Part shown: piece by piece, positions 45,301 to 54,039 of the stretch
How the letters are laid out: every line of letters begins with the position of its first letter
How positions within the stretch are numbered: position 1 is the first letter of the stretch
Source of the DNA: Candidatus Eisenbacteria bacterium
GTDB lineage: Bacteria; Eisenbacteria; RBG-16-71-46; JACRLI01
Reading direction: 5' to 3'
Length of the DNA stretch: 64,000 nt
Assembly: GCA_016235265.1 (NCBI GenBank)
Contig: JACRLI010000019.1
Span: 62,001 to 126,000 of the forward strand
Position numbers and translations under genes: made by a program
Notes under the pieces: generated by a model
What the model was told of the DNA's origin: nothing
Database searches by the model: none
What the model saw: only the letters and a program-made list of their open reading frames with translations

Positions 45301-46590
45301 ATGAACATCCCCCTGAACCCCATGCCACGCCCCGCGGCTCCCCCCAAGCCCGCGGGCCCGGAGCCCTACCGGCTGCTGTTTCCCCTGGGAGTGGTCTATG
45401 GCCTCGCGGCCGCGCTGGTGTGGCCGCTGTTCGCCGCCGGCTGGATCCCCTACCCGGGGCTGCTGCACATGCAGCTGATGATCGAGGGTTTCGAGCTGTG
45501 CTTCGTGCTCGGGTTCTACCTCACCGCGATGCCCGCCTTCACGCACGCGGAGCGCTGCCGGCCGATCGAGCTGGGGCTGGCGGTGGCGAGCGCGATGCTG
45601 CTGGGAGCGTGCGCCGCGGGCGGCTGGGCCGCCGGCGCGCACGCGTGCTTCACCGCGGGCGTGGTGCTCCTCGTGGCCGCGACCGCGCGCCGCACGCGGG
45701 GCAATCCCATGCAGCCGCCCGAGGAATTCCAGTTCGTGTACCTGGGGCTGGCCCTGGGCCTGGCGGGCGGTGCGCTGCAGGTGGCCGCCTCCACCGGCTG
45801 GTTGGTGGAGCCCGCGCCGCGCCTGGGGCTGCGCCTGGCCTCGCTGGGCATGGAGCTCTCGATGGTGCTGGGGCTGGGCAGCCTGCTGGTGCCGACATTC
45901 GCCGGCATGCCGCGACCCATGGTGATCCGCGGCATCGCGCAGCCCGGGGAGCGCGCTCCCCGCCGCCGCCTCTACCTGCCCCTGGCCGCGGCGATGCTGC
46001 TGGCGTTTGTCTCCGAGGCCCTCGGGCTCCCCTTGGTCGGCGCGTGGCTGCGCGCGGCATCGGCCAGCGCGGTGGCGCTGATGGTGTGGAAGATCTACCT
46101 GCTGCCCGGGCGCCGCGACGCCACCGGCTTCTCCCTGTGGGGCTCCGGGTGGATGGTCGTGGCCGGGCTGTGGGGTGCGGTGGCATTCCCGGCCCGCGCG
46201 GTGGCCTTCCACCACGCGGTGTTCATCGGGGGCTTCGGCCTGATCACCCTGGGCATCGCGACGCGGGTGGTGGTGACCCACGGCGGCTACGCGCTCACCC
46301 GGGAGAAGCGGCTGCTCGGGCCGGCCACCGCGCTCGCGGTGTTGCTGTCGCTCGCGGCGCGGCTGGGCGCGGAGGTGCCGCTGCAGCAGAGCTCGCGCGC
46401 CTGGGTGATGGGGTTGGGAATCAGCGGGGCGCTGTGGGCGGTGGCGTGGGTGCTGTGGAGCTCCGGCGCCGCCGGGCCCATCGTGCGGCGAGATCCAGCC
46501 GGGCCCCATGCCCCGGCCCCCCCTGGAGAGCCAGCCGCGCGGGTAGAAGCCCTCCCGCGGGGCGCCACGTCCCGCCTCCGGGAGGGCTAG
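45301..46590 (+). CDS. nnrS: NnrS family haem/copper membrane protein
   Basis: A 429-residue polytopic membrane protein with about twelve hydrophobic segments. Typical NnrS features are LLFPLGVVYGLAAALVWPLF near the start, HMQLMIEGFELCFVLGFYLT with a helix-borne His, LVPTFAGMPRP, and FHHAVFIGGFGLITLGIATRV with further histidines. NnrS proteins bind haem and copper and protect against nitric-oxide-related stress or aid denitrification. No NO reductase is visible nearby. ATG 45301 follows the tRNA terminator, so the gene needs its own promoter. It converges with cutA, overlapping it by four bases. Confidence 0.8.
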   Translation: MNIPLNPMPRPAAPPKPAGPEPYRLLFPLGVVYGLAAALVWPLFAAGWIPYPGLLHMQLMIEGFELCFVLGFYLTAMPAFTHAERCRPIELGLAVASAMLLGACAAGGWAAGAHACFTAGVVLLVAATARRTRGNPMQPPEEFQFVYLGLALGLAGGALQVAASTGWLVEPAPRLGLRLASLGMELSMVLGLGSLLVPTFAGMPRPMVIRGIAQPGERAPRRRLYLPLAAAMLLAFVSEALGLPLVGAWLRAASASAVALMVWKIYLLPGRRDATGFSLWGSGWMVVAGLWGAVAFPARAVAFHHAVFIGGFGLITLGIATRVVVTHGGYALTREKRLLGPATALAVLLSLAARLGAEVPLQQSSRAWVMGLGISGALWAVAWVLWSSGAAGPIVRRDPAGPHAPAPPGEPAARVEALPRGATSRLREG

Positions 46591-46910
46591 GCTTCGTCCA
46601 GTTGCCGCTCCAGCCACGCGAGGTAGGCGGGGGAGCCCGCCGACACCGGCAGGGCCAGGATCTCGGGTGTCTCGTAGGGGTGCAGCTCCTCGAGCCGGTC
46701 GCGCAGCGCCGGCCAGTGGTCCAGGTCGGTCTTCATCAGCACCACCACCTCGCGGTCGTCCTGGAGCTTGCCCTGCCAGCGGTAGATGGAGCGCGCCCCG
46801 GGCAGCAGGGTGCCGCAGGCGATGAACCGCTCGGACACGAGCTTGTTCACCGTGAGGGCGGCGTCCTCCTCCGTGGCGAAGGTGCTGATCACGACGACTT
46901 TGCCGGTCAT
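46587..46910 (-). CDS. cutA: Divalent-cation tolerance protein CutA
   Basis: A 107-residue protein with the full CutA1 pattern: VVVISTFATEEDAALTVNKL, ERFIACGTLLPGARSIYRWQ and EELHPYETPEILALPVSAGS ending in YLAWLERQL. The family forms a very stable trimer related to PII proteins; a role in copper tolerance has been proposed but is debated. GGAGG stands four bases before ATG 46910. Its 3' end overlaps nnrS by four bases. Confidence 0.95.
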   Translation of the reverse strand: MTGKVVVISTFATEEDAALTVNKLVSERFIACGTLLPGARSIYRWQGKLQDDREVVVLMKTDLDHWPALRDRLEELHPYETPEILALPVSAGSPAYLAWLERQLDEA

Positions 46911-46943
46911 GGTGCCTCCATCATAGCAGTCCCGCACGCGAAA

Positions 46944-46976
46944 CGGCCACCCGGTCGGGCCGTGCCCGGGTGGCCG
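46944..46976 (-). terminator. Possible terminator after the multihaem cytochrome
   Basis: CGGCCACCCGG (46944-46954) is the perfect inverted complement of CCGGGTGGCCG (46966-46976). On the minus strand it follows the cytochrome stop by about 40 bases and is followed by only TTT, so it is weak as an intrinsic terminator. Confidence 0.4.
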
Positions 46977-47015
46977 TCGAATTCGCAGGAAGCGCGCACT
47001 GCCGGGTGTCCCCCG

Positions 47016-48158
47016 CTAGGGGATATTGGCCACCAGGTGGCACTGGTCGCAACCGCCGGCGCTGTAGCCGCTGGGCGAGGCCGGAAACACCAATCCGAAG
47101 GCCTGGTCGGACCCGTGGGCCTTGTGGCAGCTGAGGCAGAAGACGCCGTTGGTGCTGGCGTTGATGGTGCGGGCGGAAGCATAGCTTGAAGACCCCTCGT
47201 TCAGCGGCCGCACCCGCGCGGTGGAACCGAAGCCGGAGCCCGTGCCGCCCTCCCAGTGGGCCGGCACCGTGGTGCCCCGGACTGCCCCCTGGGCGATGTT
47301 GTTGGTGGAGCTGCGCTCACTGTCGTAGGTCGGGTGCTTGGCGAAGTCCGCCGAACCGTGCGGGTCGTTGATGTAGTACCCGCCCGAGAACACGTGGTGG
47401 CAGTCCAGGCACATGTTGGAGGGTTCCCGGAGGCTGACGCTGTTGAGCGAGCCGTAGGCCACGTTCTCGGTCTCGTAGCGCTGCATGCCGTTGGCGGCGG
47501 GGTTCGTGAGCACACCCAGGTCCGGAGTCCCCTCGGGCCAGCTGATCCACTGCAGATTTCGCGCGATATTGTTGCCGTGCGGCGTGTGACAGTCGATGCA
47601 GGTGACCTTCTTCTGGTCCCCAGCGGAGAAGTGGCAGCGGTAGCAGTAGTCGTTGGGGCCCATCGGCAGGCCGCGGCCCAAGTCGTGGCCCTTGATGTTG
47701 GTCACCTCGGGCTGGTCGAAGTAGCCCGCGGAGCGGTTTGTGAGGCCATTGGCGTCGGCGCTGACCACGTCGGGCGCGAAGGTCTGCCCATCGTGGCAAC
47801 TCAGGCACAGGTCCAGCGGGTCGGCGGCCTTGAGCAGGTTCCTGTTGGCGCCATTGGTGTACGGCACCTGCTCGTTCACGGCCGGCGAGGCGAGATTGTA
47901 GTAGTGGCTCTGCGATGCGTGCATGATGTGACAGTCGGTGCACACCAGTTGCGCCTGGTTGTGATAGTGGGGCAGGGCGTCGGGGTAGAGCCCGCTCCCG
48001 TCCATGGCGCCCGACGGCAACGCCACCCGGCCGCCGGAGCGGTGGATCTGGGTCTTGAGGATGTCACGTGAATCGGCGGCGGAAGCTTGCGAAGCGAAGG
48101 CGGAACATCCCAGCCCAACCCCAAACGCGATGACGAAGATGCAGCGTACCCAGCCCAT
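47016..48158 (-). CDS. Seven-haem secreted c-type cytochrome
   Basis: A 380-residue protein with a signal peptide (CIFVIAFGVGLGCSAFASQ, cleavage probably near residue 28). Seven CxxCH haem sites start at residues 73, 118, 172, 187, 250, 341 and 370. The spacing of the 172 and 187 sites and VTCIDCHTPHGNN resembles doubled CxxCH domains of periplasmic multihaem electron carriers. It should act outside the cytoplasmic membrane in electron transfer. The partner is not encoded nearby apart from NnrS, which also deals with haem. ATG 48158 is chosen because the signal peptide begins there and GGGGGG precedes it. Confidence 0.88.
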   Translation of the reverse strand: MGWVRCIFVIAFGVGLGCSAFASQASAADSRDILKTQIHRSGGRVALPSGAMDGSGLYPDALPHYHNQAQLVCTDCHIMHASQSHYYNLASPAVNEQVPYTNGANRNLLKAADPLDLCLSCHDGQTFAPDVVSADANGLTNRSAGYFDQPEVTNIKGHDLGRGLPMGPNDYCYRCHFSAGDQKKVTCIDCHTPHGNNIARNLQWISWPEGTPDLGVLTNPAANGMQRYETENVAYGSLNSVSLREPSNMCLDCHHVFSGGYYINDPHGSADFAKHPTYDSERSSTNNIAQGAVRGTTVPAHWEGGTGSGFGSTARVRPLNEGSSSYASARTINASTNGVFCLSCHKAHGSDQAFGLVFPASPSGYSAGGCDQCHLVANIP

Positions 48159-48227
48159 TGCGGCCCCCCATGGGATGAGGTTCTCAGTTATCGCCCGGCA
48201 CGAGGCCGAGCTCTTCCAATGTCTATT

Positions 48228-48262
48228 GGTGAATTTTATCACAAGCATGACAAGTCCGTCAA
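48228..48262 (-). promoter_or_regulatory. Cytochrome promoter with overlapping Crp/Fnr-like site
   Basis: On the minus strand TTGACG (48262-48257), an 18-base spacer and TAAAAT (48238-48233) form a good promoter. The sequence TGTGA-TAAAAT-TCACC (48243-48228) is an almost perfect Crp/Fnr-family palindrome (TGTGA-N6-TCACA) sitting on the -10 box. A regulator bound there would probably block transcription. Confidence 0.5.
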
Positions 48263-48436
48263 GCGGTTGTGAAAGTGGAAATTGGGGGCAGGAGGTGTAA
48301 TTCGGAGGGTGGCCTGGCGGTGCGGGAATGGGCGTGCGGTCCCGACTTTGTTGCCATAAGCCACGGCATCCGAGAGGCTTCTGGTTCCGCTGGGGCCGGC
48401 GTTGAGCCCCGCGGGAGGGAGTAGTAGGCTGCGGAA

Positions 48437-49411
48437 ATGAACCCCACCCCGTTCAACCCCGGTCCTCCGGAGTCTGCGGCCCCCCGCGCCGGTGTCCGGC
48501 CCGCAGCCGCCCCGCGCTTCTCTGTGATCCTGCCCACGCGCAACCGCAAGCTGCCGCTGCTCCGGGCGCTGGCATCCCTCGAGTCGCAGTCGCTCCCCCG
48601 GGAGACATACGAGATCATCGTCGTGGACGACGGCTGCGTGGATGGCACGGCCGCGGCGCTGGAAGCGCGAGCGCGGGCCGGGGGGCTGAGTGTGGCGCGC
48701 ACCCCGGGCCTCGGCCCTGCGGCGGCGCGCAACGCGGGACTGGCGCTGGCCCGCGGGCGGATCCTGGCGTTCACCGACGACGATTGCGAAGTCCCGAGGG
48801 AGTGGCTGGAGCGCCTGGCCGACGCCCTGGGGCCGGGCGGAGCCGACGCGGTGGGGGGGAGCGCGCGGAACGGGCTGCCCTCGGCGCTGGCCGGGGTGTA
48901 CCAGGACATGGCCGGGCATTTCTATCGCGTCCACAACCGGGAACCGGGGCGGGCCCGCTTCCTCACCACCAACAACTTCGCGTGTCGCCGGAGAGCGCTC
49001 GATGCAGTGGGGGGCTTCGACGAACGGTTCCGGCTCGGAGGCTCGGACCGCGAGATGGCCCAGCGGATGGTGGAGCGGGGACTGCGGGTGGACTACCGGC
49101 CGGAGCTCACGGTGATGCACTTCCACCATTTCCGCCTGCTCACGTTCCTCCGGCACCTGTACCTCCAGGGGAAGGGCTCCCACCTGTACCGCCGCGTGAT
49201 CGCGCGCGAGCGGCCTTCTCCGGCCGGCGGACTCGGCGTCGCCGGATATGCCCGCATGCTCGCGGGCGTGGCCCGCGGGCACGGGTGGCGGGGAGGGGCG
49301 CTGCGCGTGGGCCTGGCGCTGCTGGGGCAGGCCGCGGTGCTGGCGGGCTTCGCGGTGGCCGCGGCTCAGTCCCCGGGCTCGGGAAAGAACATCGAGCGGG
49401 CGCGGGCGTAG
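48437..49411 (+). CDS. Glycosyltransferase family 2
   Basis: A 324-residue GT-A enzyme with FSVILPTRNRKLPLLRALAS, IIVVDDGCVDGT, LAFTDDDCEVP (DxD) and FRLGGSDREMAQRM, where the catalytic acidic residue sits. A C-terminal hydrophobic stretch may bind membrane. It stands alone, away from the large glycan locus. Its last 46 bases overlap the convergent dehydrogenase gene. Its product sugar is unknown. Confidence 0.85.
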   Translation: MNPTPFNPGPPESAAPRAGVRPAAAPRFSVILPTRNRKLPLLRALASLESQSLPRETYEIIVVDDGCVDGTAAALEARARAGGLSVARTPGLGPAAARNAGLALARGRILAFTDDDCEVPREWLERLADALGPGGADAVGGSARNGLPSALAGVYQDMAGHFYRVHNREPGRARFLTTNNFACRRRALDAVGGFDERFRLGGSDREMAQRMVERGLRVDYRPELTVMHFHHFRLLTFLRHLYLQGKGSHLYRRVIARERPSPAGGLGVAGYARMLAGVARGHGWRGGALRVGLALLGQAAVLAGFAVAAAQSPGSGKNIERARA

Positions 49412-50577
49412 CCCAGCGGTTCGCGGGCGAAGCGCGGCAGCCGGGCCAAGACCCAGCGGGCGGCGTGGAAGGCGGGCGGACGGCCCCGTTCGGCGAGCCG
49501 GTCCAGGCTGGTCTCCGCCTCCCGGGAGGCGAGGGCACGGAGCGGAACGCCCGAGTCCGCGGCGGCCCGCAGCAGCCGCTCGACCTTGCGGCGGTAGCCG
49601 CCCTCGAGAAGGGCGAAGATGTGCGCCGGCCCCAGGTGCCCCTCGAGGGTCGTGCCCAGCACGCCGCCGCAGTTGGCCACGAAGTCAGGCACCACCGCCA
49701 CGCCGCGCTCCCCGAGCGCCACCTCGGTCTCCGGGTCCATCGCCACGTTCGCGGCGCACACCACCGCGCCGGCCCGCACCGCGTCCCGATTGGCCGCGTG
49801 CAGGGCCCAGCAGCGCGCGGCGGGCACCAGCACGTTGGCTGAAAGCTGCAGGAGGTCCTCGGGCTGCACGCGCCGGGCCGGCGGCGCGTGCAGCACCCAG
49901 TCGTCCCCGAAGGCGCGGCGAAGTTCCAGGAGCGCGTGGAGGTCCAGGCCGTCCAGGTCGGCCAGCGCGCCGGCGCGCGTGGACACGCCCACCAGGCGCG
50001 CGCCCGCGGCGTGCATGCGCCGCGCAAACTCCGTGCCCACGCGCCCGAACCCCTGCACCACGTACGTGGCGCCCTTCGGGCCGCGGCCCCGGTGGGCGAG
50101 GGCGGCCAGGGCGGCAAAGTACACCGTCCAGCCGGTGTAGACCCCCGAGGTGTCGGACCCGCGGGCGGCCCGGCGCGGCTGCCCGGCTCCCAGGAGCAGC
50201 GCGCGCAGATCGTCCAGGCTGCAACCCATGTCCAGTCCCGGGTTCCAGCCATCGCGCAGGTGGCCGCTCCAGCGGGCGCCGAGCTCCGCCAGCAGCCTCC
50301 TGCGCACCGGCTCGTGTTCGGGGGGCAGGCGCAGTGCGGCCTTCGCGCCACCGGAGCACAGCCCGAGGAAGCCGTACTTAATGGTCATGCAGCGGGCGCT
50401 GGCGGTGATTTCCTCCAGCGTGACGTCGGGCAGCACGCACAGGCCGCCCCAGGCGGTCCCGCGCACCCGGCGGTCCACGACCAGGTAGCCTTCCACACCG
50501 GGAAGCCCGAGCGGGGTGACCACCGTGAGCTCGGGCGCGGGCGCCGGGTCCGACAGTGTGGGTCCCGCGGGGGTCAC
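49366..50577 (-). CDS. Glu/Leu/Phe/Val dehydrogenase family protein
   Basis: A 403-residue amino-acid dehydrogenase. The dimerisation half has GLCSGGAKAAL, where the Lys aligns with the catalytic GGGK-type lysine. DMGCSLDDLRALL and TSGVYTGWTVYFAALAALAH follow. The NAD domain has VVQGFGRVGTEFARRMHAAG, and VVPDFVANCGGVL is a conserved late motif. It would interconvert an amino acid with its oxo-acid and ammonia; substrate choice among Glu, Leu and Phe is open, and several family motifs are loosely kept. GTG 50577 lies within the stop of the upstream PaaK-like gene. With GatDE and glutamine synthetase adjacent, glutamate is favoured. Confidence 0.82.
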   Translation of the reverse strand: MTPAGPTLSDPAPAPELTVVTPLGLPGVEGYLVVDRRVRGTAWGGLCVLPDVTLEEITASARCMTIKYGFLGLCSGGAKAALRLPPEHEPVRRRLLAELGARWSGHLRDGWNPGLDMGCSLDDLRALLLGAGQPRRAARGSDTSGVYTGWTVYFAALAALAHRGRGPKGATYVVQGFGRVGTEFARRMHAAGARLVGVSTRAGALADLDGLDLHALLELRRAFGDDWVLHAPPARRVQPEDLLQLSANVLVPAARCWALHAANRDAVRAGAVVCAANVAMDPETEVALGERGVAVVPDFVANCGGVLGTTLEGHLGPAHIFALLEGGYRRKVERLLRAAADSGVPLRALASREAETSLDRLAERGRPPAFHAARWVLARLPRFAREPLGYARARSMFFPEPGD

Positions 50578-51902
50578 GGTCGGGCTCCAGCCGGTTCCGC
50601 CGGCACTTCGGAGACCACCGCCGCCAGCTTCCCGTTGGGCGTGCGCGGTACCCGCTCCACGCGGACCACGTCCACGCGGATCCCGGGCTCGCGGCAGCCG
50701 TCGCGGATCGCCGACTCGATGGCCCGCTCGGACGCGGCCCCGAAGCCCGCCCCGGCGCGCACCTGCACTTCGAAGCGGTCCGGGGCCTTCTGGACGATGC
50801 GGTACTCCAGCACCCCGGGCACGTCCTCCATCAAGTTCACCGCCCGGGCGGACACGTGCCGGCCGCCGGGCAGGGTCAGCAGGTCGTCGCAGCGGCCGGC
50901 CACGCCGCGCAGGCCCTGGAACGGCAGCCCGCACGCGCACGGGCTCTCCGCGAGACGCACGCGATCCCCGAGACGGTAGCGGATCAGCGGCATCGCGCGC
51001 AGGTACAGCGGCGTGACCAGCACGTCGGCGAACCCGTCGGCGTCCCGCGTGGCGGGATCCGCCTCCACCACCGCCACGGTGGGCGGCACGTGCAGCGTGC
51101 CGTGATCGCATTCGAAGGCCAGCCGGAAGACCTCGGCGCTCCCGTAGCACTCGCGCACCGGGCAGCCGAAGGCGCGCTCCAGCAGCGCGCGCGTCGCGGG
51201 CGTGAGCACTTCGCCATGCGTGATCAGCCGCCGGGGCCGCGGCAGCGGCAGGCGCTGCTCTTCGGCGGCGCGCGCGGCGAGCGCCAGGAAGCTGGGGTAT
51301 CCGTAGACCACCTCCGGTCGCAGCCGGACGAGGTCGGCGAGGACCGCTGCCGGGCCCTCGCGCAGGTCCACGTAGATCTGGCGCATGAAGCCCAGCCGCT
51401 CGATGGGCGTGGGGCGGCGGGCCGGGCCGGGCACCTGCACCTGGGCGTACCGGTCGCGCAGGCGGCCGCCGCAGGCCAGCAGCCCGTAGGCGAAGAAGGC
51501 CCAGCTCCGCGCGAAGTCGGCGTTCGAGAGCCGCAGCTGCAGCGGCGTGCCGGTGGACCCGGTGGTGGAGACCTTGACCAGCCGGGAGGGATCGCGGGCG
51601 ACGCGCTCGTCGAGCAGGAGTTCGCCGGCGTCGCGCACCGCGGCCCGGTCCAGGACCGGCAGGCGGGCGAGATCGCCGGCGCATCGGATGTCGCCGGGTC
51701 GCACGCCGGCGCGGCGAAACCGCTCGCGGTAGAACGGCACGCGGGCCGCGGCGTGCTCCACGAGGCGCCGCAGCATGCGGGACTGGCGCTCGCGCACGGC
51801 CGCGGGGCTCCAGCGCTCCATGAGGCGCAGGGTCAGCAGCGTGCGGGCGCCCTCGGCGGCCAGCAGCAGCGGAAGGGAGCGGGAGTGGACCATGACAGGC
51901 AT
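50574..51902 (-). CDS. PaaK-like adenylate-forming ligase (second copy)
   Basis: A 442-residue member of the phenylacetate-CoA ligase group, about 30-35 percent like the copy at 4074 by eye. It has KVSTTGSTGTPLQL (phosphate loop), YGSAEVFRLAFECDHG, RYRLGDRVRLAESPCACGLP with a cysteine pair, and RVPRTPNGKLAAVV (C-terminal lysine). It would activate a carboxylic acid as acyl-AMP and then thioesterify it. The partner dehydrogenase is translationally coupled (GTGA), suggesting they act on related metabolites. ATG at 51902 or 51893 could be the start. Confidence 0.83.
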   Translation of the reverse strand: MPVMVHSRSLPLLLAAEGARTLLTLRLMERWSPAAVRERQSRMLRRLVEHAAARVPFYRERFRRAGVRPGDIRCAGDLARLPVLDRAAVRDAGELLLDERVARDPSRLVKVSTTGSTGTPLQLRLSNADFARSWAFFAYGLLACGGRLRDRYAQVQVPGPARRPTPIERLGFMRQIYVDLREGPAAVLADLVRLRPEVVYGYPSFLALAARAAEEQRLPLPRPRRLITHGEVLTPATRALLERAFGCPVRECYGSAEVFRLAFECDHGTLHVPPTVAVVEADPATRDADGFADVLVTPLYLRAMPLIRYRLGDRVRLAESPCACGLPFQGLRGVAGRCDDLLTLPGGRHVSARAVNLMEDVPGVLEYRIVQKAPDRFEVQVRAGAGFGAASERAIESAIRDGCREPGIRVDVVRVERVPRTPNGKLAAVVSEVPAEPAGARP

Positions 51903-51921
51903 TGTAGCCTCCTGCTATAGT
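51892..51921 (+). promoter_or_regulatory. Predicted promoter of gatE-gatD-glutamine synthetase
   Basis: ATGACA (51892-51897), an 18-base spacer, then TATAGT (51916-51921). It overlaps the start of the divergent ligase gene. The transcript would start near 51928, giving a leader of about 30 bases. Confidence 0.5.
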
Positions 51922-51957
51922 CGGCGCCATGAGGCGCTTCCCTCGCGAGACGCACCC

Positions 51958-54039
51958 ATGACCTCCGAACGCCCGGCCGCCCCGGCGGCGGCCGCGATTC
52001 CCGCCGACTGGAACCCCCGGCGCGATCCTCCCCTCGATTTCCCGGACCTCGAGCCGTTCGAGATGACCCCCGCGGACTACCGCACCCTGGGCTTCCTGTC
52101 GGGGCTGGAGGTCCACCAGCAGCTCCTCACCCGCGGCAAGCTGTTCTGCCGCTGCCCGGCCGGCCGGCGCGTCACCCGGGTGGACGCCGAGGTGCTGCGG
52201 CACATGCGTCCCACGCTCAGCGAGCTGGGCGAGTACGACGGCTGCGCGCTGATGGAGTTCAAGACGAAGAAGGAGATCGTCTACCTGCTGGAGCGCGGCT
52301 CGGTGTGCACCTACGAGATGGACGACACGCCGCCATTTCCCATCGACGAGGAGGCCATTCGACTGGCGCTCGAGGTGGCGCTGCTGTTCCACCTGAACCT
52401 GGTCTCCGAGCTGCACGTGATGCGCAAGCAGTACCTGGACGGGTCCATTCCCACCGGGTTCCAGCGCACCGCCATGCTGGGGCTCGCCGGGGAGATCCCG
52501 TTCCGGGTGCCGGCGCTGGGGGTGGACCGGCCCCTGCGGATCCGGCAGTTCTCGCTGGAGGAGGATTCCTGCCGCGAGGTGAGCGACGTGGGGCACCGGA
52601 TCACATTTCGCACCGACCGCCTGGGCACGCCGCTGATCGAGACGGTGACCGAGCCGGACTTCCTCACCCCGCTGGAGGTGCAGGCCGGCGGGCGGCTGCT
52701 GGCGCGGGTGGCGCAGGCCAGCGGCAAGGTCCGGCGCGGGGCCGGGGCGGCGCGCCAGGACACCAATGTGTCCGTGGCCGGCGGGCGGCGCGTCGAGATC
52801 AAGGGAGTGGGCCACCACCGCGGCCTGCCGCTCCTGACGCACGTGGAGGCCTTCCGCCAGCTCAACCTGCTCCGCATCCGCGCGGAGCTGTTGCGCCGCG
52901 GCGTGACCGCCGCGCAACTTCCCGTGCCCGGCCCCGGGCTGCCGTGGGAGGGTGCCGCCGGGGTGGTGGACGCCACGTCCACGCTCCGGCGCTGCGACTA
53001 CATGCCCATCCGTGACGCGCTGGACCGCCGCGAGTCGGTGGTGGCGCTGCGCCTGCCGGGGTTCGAGGGCCTGCTGACCCGTCGCACCCAGCCGGGCGTG
53101 ACCTTTGCGCGCGAATTCGCCGGGCGCGTGCGGGTGATCGCCTGCCTCACCGGGCGACCGTTCCTGATCCACTCCGATCTTGCCGACTACGGACCCAGCC
53201 AGGCCGAGTGGCGCTCGCTCCACAAGGCCGTGGGCGCGGAGCGCGGCGACGCGGTGGTGGTGCTGTGGGGTGCGGCGGCCGACGTGGCCACCGCCGTGCG
53301 CGAGGTCTACCTCAGGGCGCGCGACGCGCTGGAGGGCGTTCCCGCCGAGACCCGCCAGTCGCATCCCGACGGCACCAACGGCTTCGAGCGCATCCTGCCC
53401 GGGGCCGACCGCATGTACCCCGACACCGACACCCCGCCCAAGGCCATTCCGGACGCGTGGGTGCACGAGATCACAGCGCGCCTTCCGGAGCGCCCCTGGG
53501 ACCGAGAGGACCGCTACCGGGTGCTGGGCCTGGACGGGGCGCTGGCGGCGGCCCTGGCGTGCGCGCCGCCGGCTGCGGCGCTCTTCGACGCGGCGGAGCC
53601 GCCCGCGGGAGCGCACGCGCGCCGGGTGGCGGGCGCGCTGCTGAAGCTCCCGCCGCGGAGGCTGCGCCGCATGGGCGCGATGCCGGACCCCGGGCCGGAG
53701 CGGCTGAAAGCGCTGGTGGCGGCGCTGGCGCGCGGCGACTTCCGGCCCGAAGCGTTCGATCGGGCGCTGGAGCGGGCGCTGCGCCAGCCGGCGCTGGCGG
53801 TGGGCGACATCGTGGCGGCCTTTCGCCCGCGGGCGGGCGACGACGCGGAACTGGACGGCCTGGTCCGCGCCACCGCCGCCGCCGCCGCGCGGGAGGCGCG
53901 CAGCCCGGACGCCGGGGCGAGGTTGCGCTGGGCGCTCGGCCGGGTGACCCCCGCGCTGCTCGGCCGGGTGGAGCCGGGAGTGATCCGGGAACGGCTGGAG
54001 GCGGCGCTGCGGGGGATCCCGGTGGAGGCGGTGCCATGA
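51958..54039 (+). CDS. gatE: Archaeal-type Glu-tRNA(Gln) amidotransferase subunit E
   Basis: A 693-residue protein. With GatD it converts Glu-tRNA(Gln) to Gln-tRNA(Gln). The GatB-like kinase/transferase core starts FLSGLEVHQQLLTRGKLFC (Glu51, His53). EMDDTPPFPIDEEA and FSLEEDSCREVSDVG follow. An AspRS-like insertion (about 350-440) contains VIACLTGRPFLIHSDLADYG, a feature of GatE and not of bacterial GatB. Residues 480-494 (LPGADRMYPDTDTPP) are the GatE signature. The tail beyond 540 is the YqeY-like helical domain that contacts tRNA. Length exceeds the usual 620-630. It overlaps gatD by ATGA. The family is known mainly from archaea. Confidence 0.93.
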   Translation: MTSERPAAPAAAAIPADWNPRRDPPLDFPDLEPFEMTPADYRTLGFLSGLEVHQQLLTRGKLFCRCPAGRRVTRVDAEVLRHMRPTLSELGEYDGCALMEFKTKKEIVYLLERGSVCTYEMDDTPPFPIDEEAIRLALEVALLFHLNLVSELHVMRKQYLDGSIPTGFQRTAMLGLAGEIPFRVPALGVDRPLRIRQFSLEEDSCREVSDVGHRITFRTDRLGTPLIETVTEPDFLTPLEVQAGGRLLARVAQASGKVRRGAGAARQDTNVSVAGGRRVEIKGVGHHRGLPLLTHVEAFRQLNLLRIRAELLRRGVTAAQLPVPGPGLPWEGAAGVVDATSTLRRCDYMPIRDALDRRESVVALRLPGFEGLLTRRTQPGVTFAREFAGRVRVIACLTGRPFLIHSDLADYGPSQAEWRSLHKAVGAERGDAVVVLWGAAADVATAVREVYLRARDALEGVPAETRQSHPDGTNGFERILPGADRMYPDTDTPPKAIPDAWVHEITARLPERPWDREDRYRVLGLDGALAAALACAPPAAALFDAAEPPAGAHARRVAGALLKLPPRRLRRMGAMPDPGPERLKALVAALARGDFRPEAFDRALERALRQPALAVGDIVAAFRPRAGDDAELDGLVRATAAAAAREARSPDAGARLRWALGRVTPALLGRVEPGVIRERLEAALRGIPVEAVP

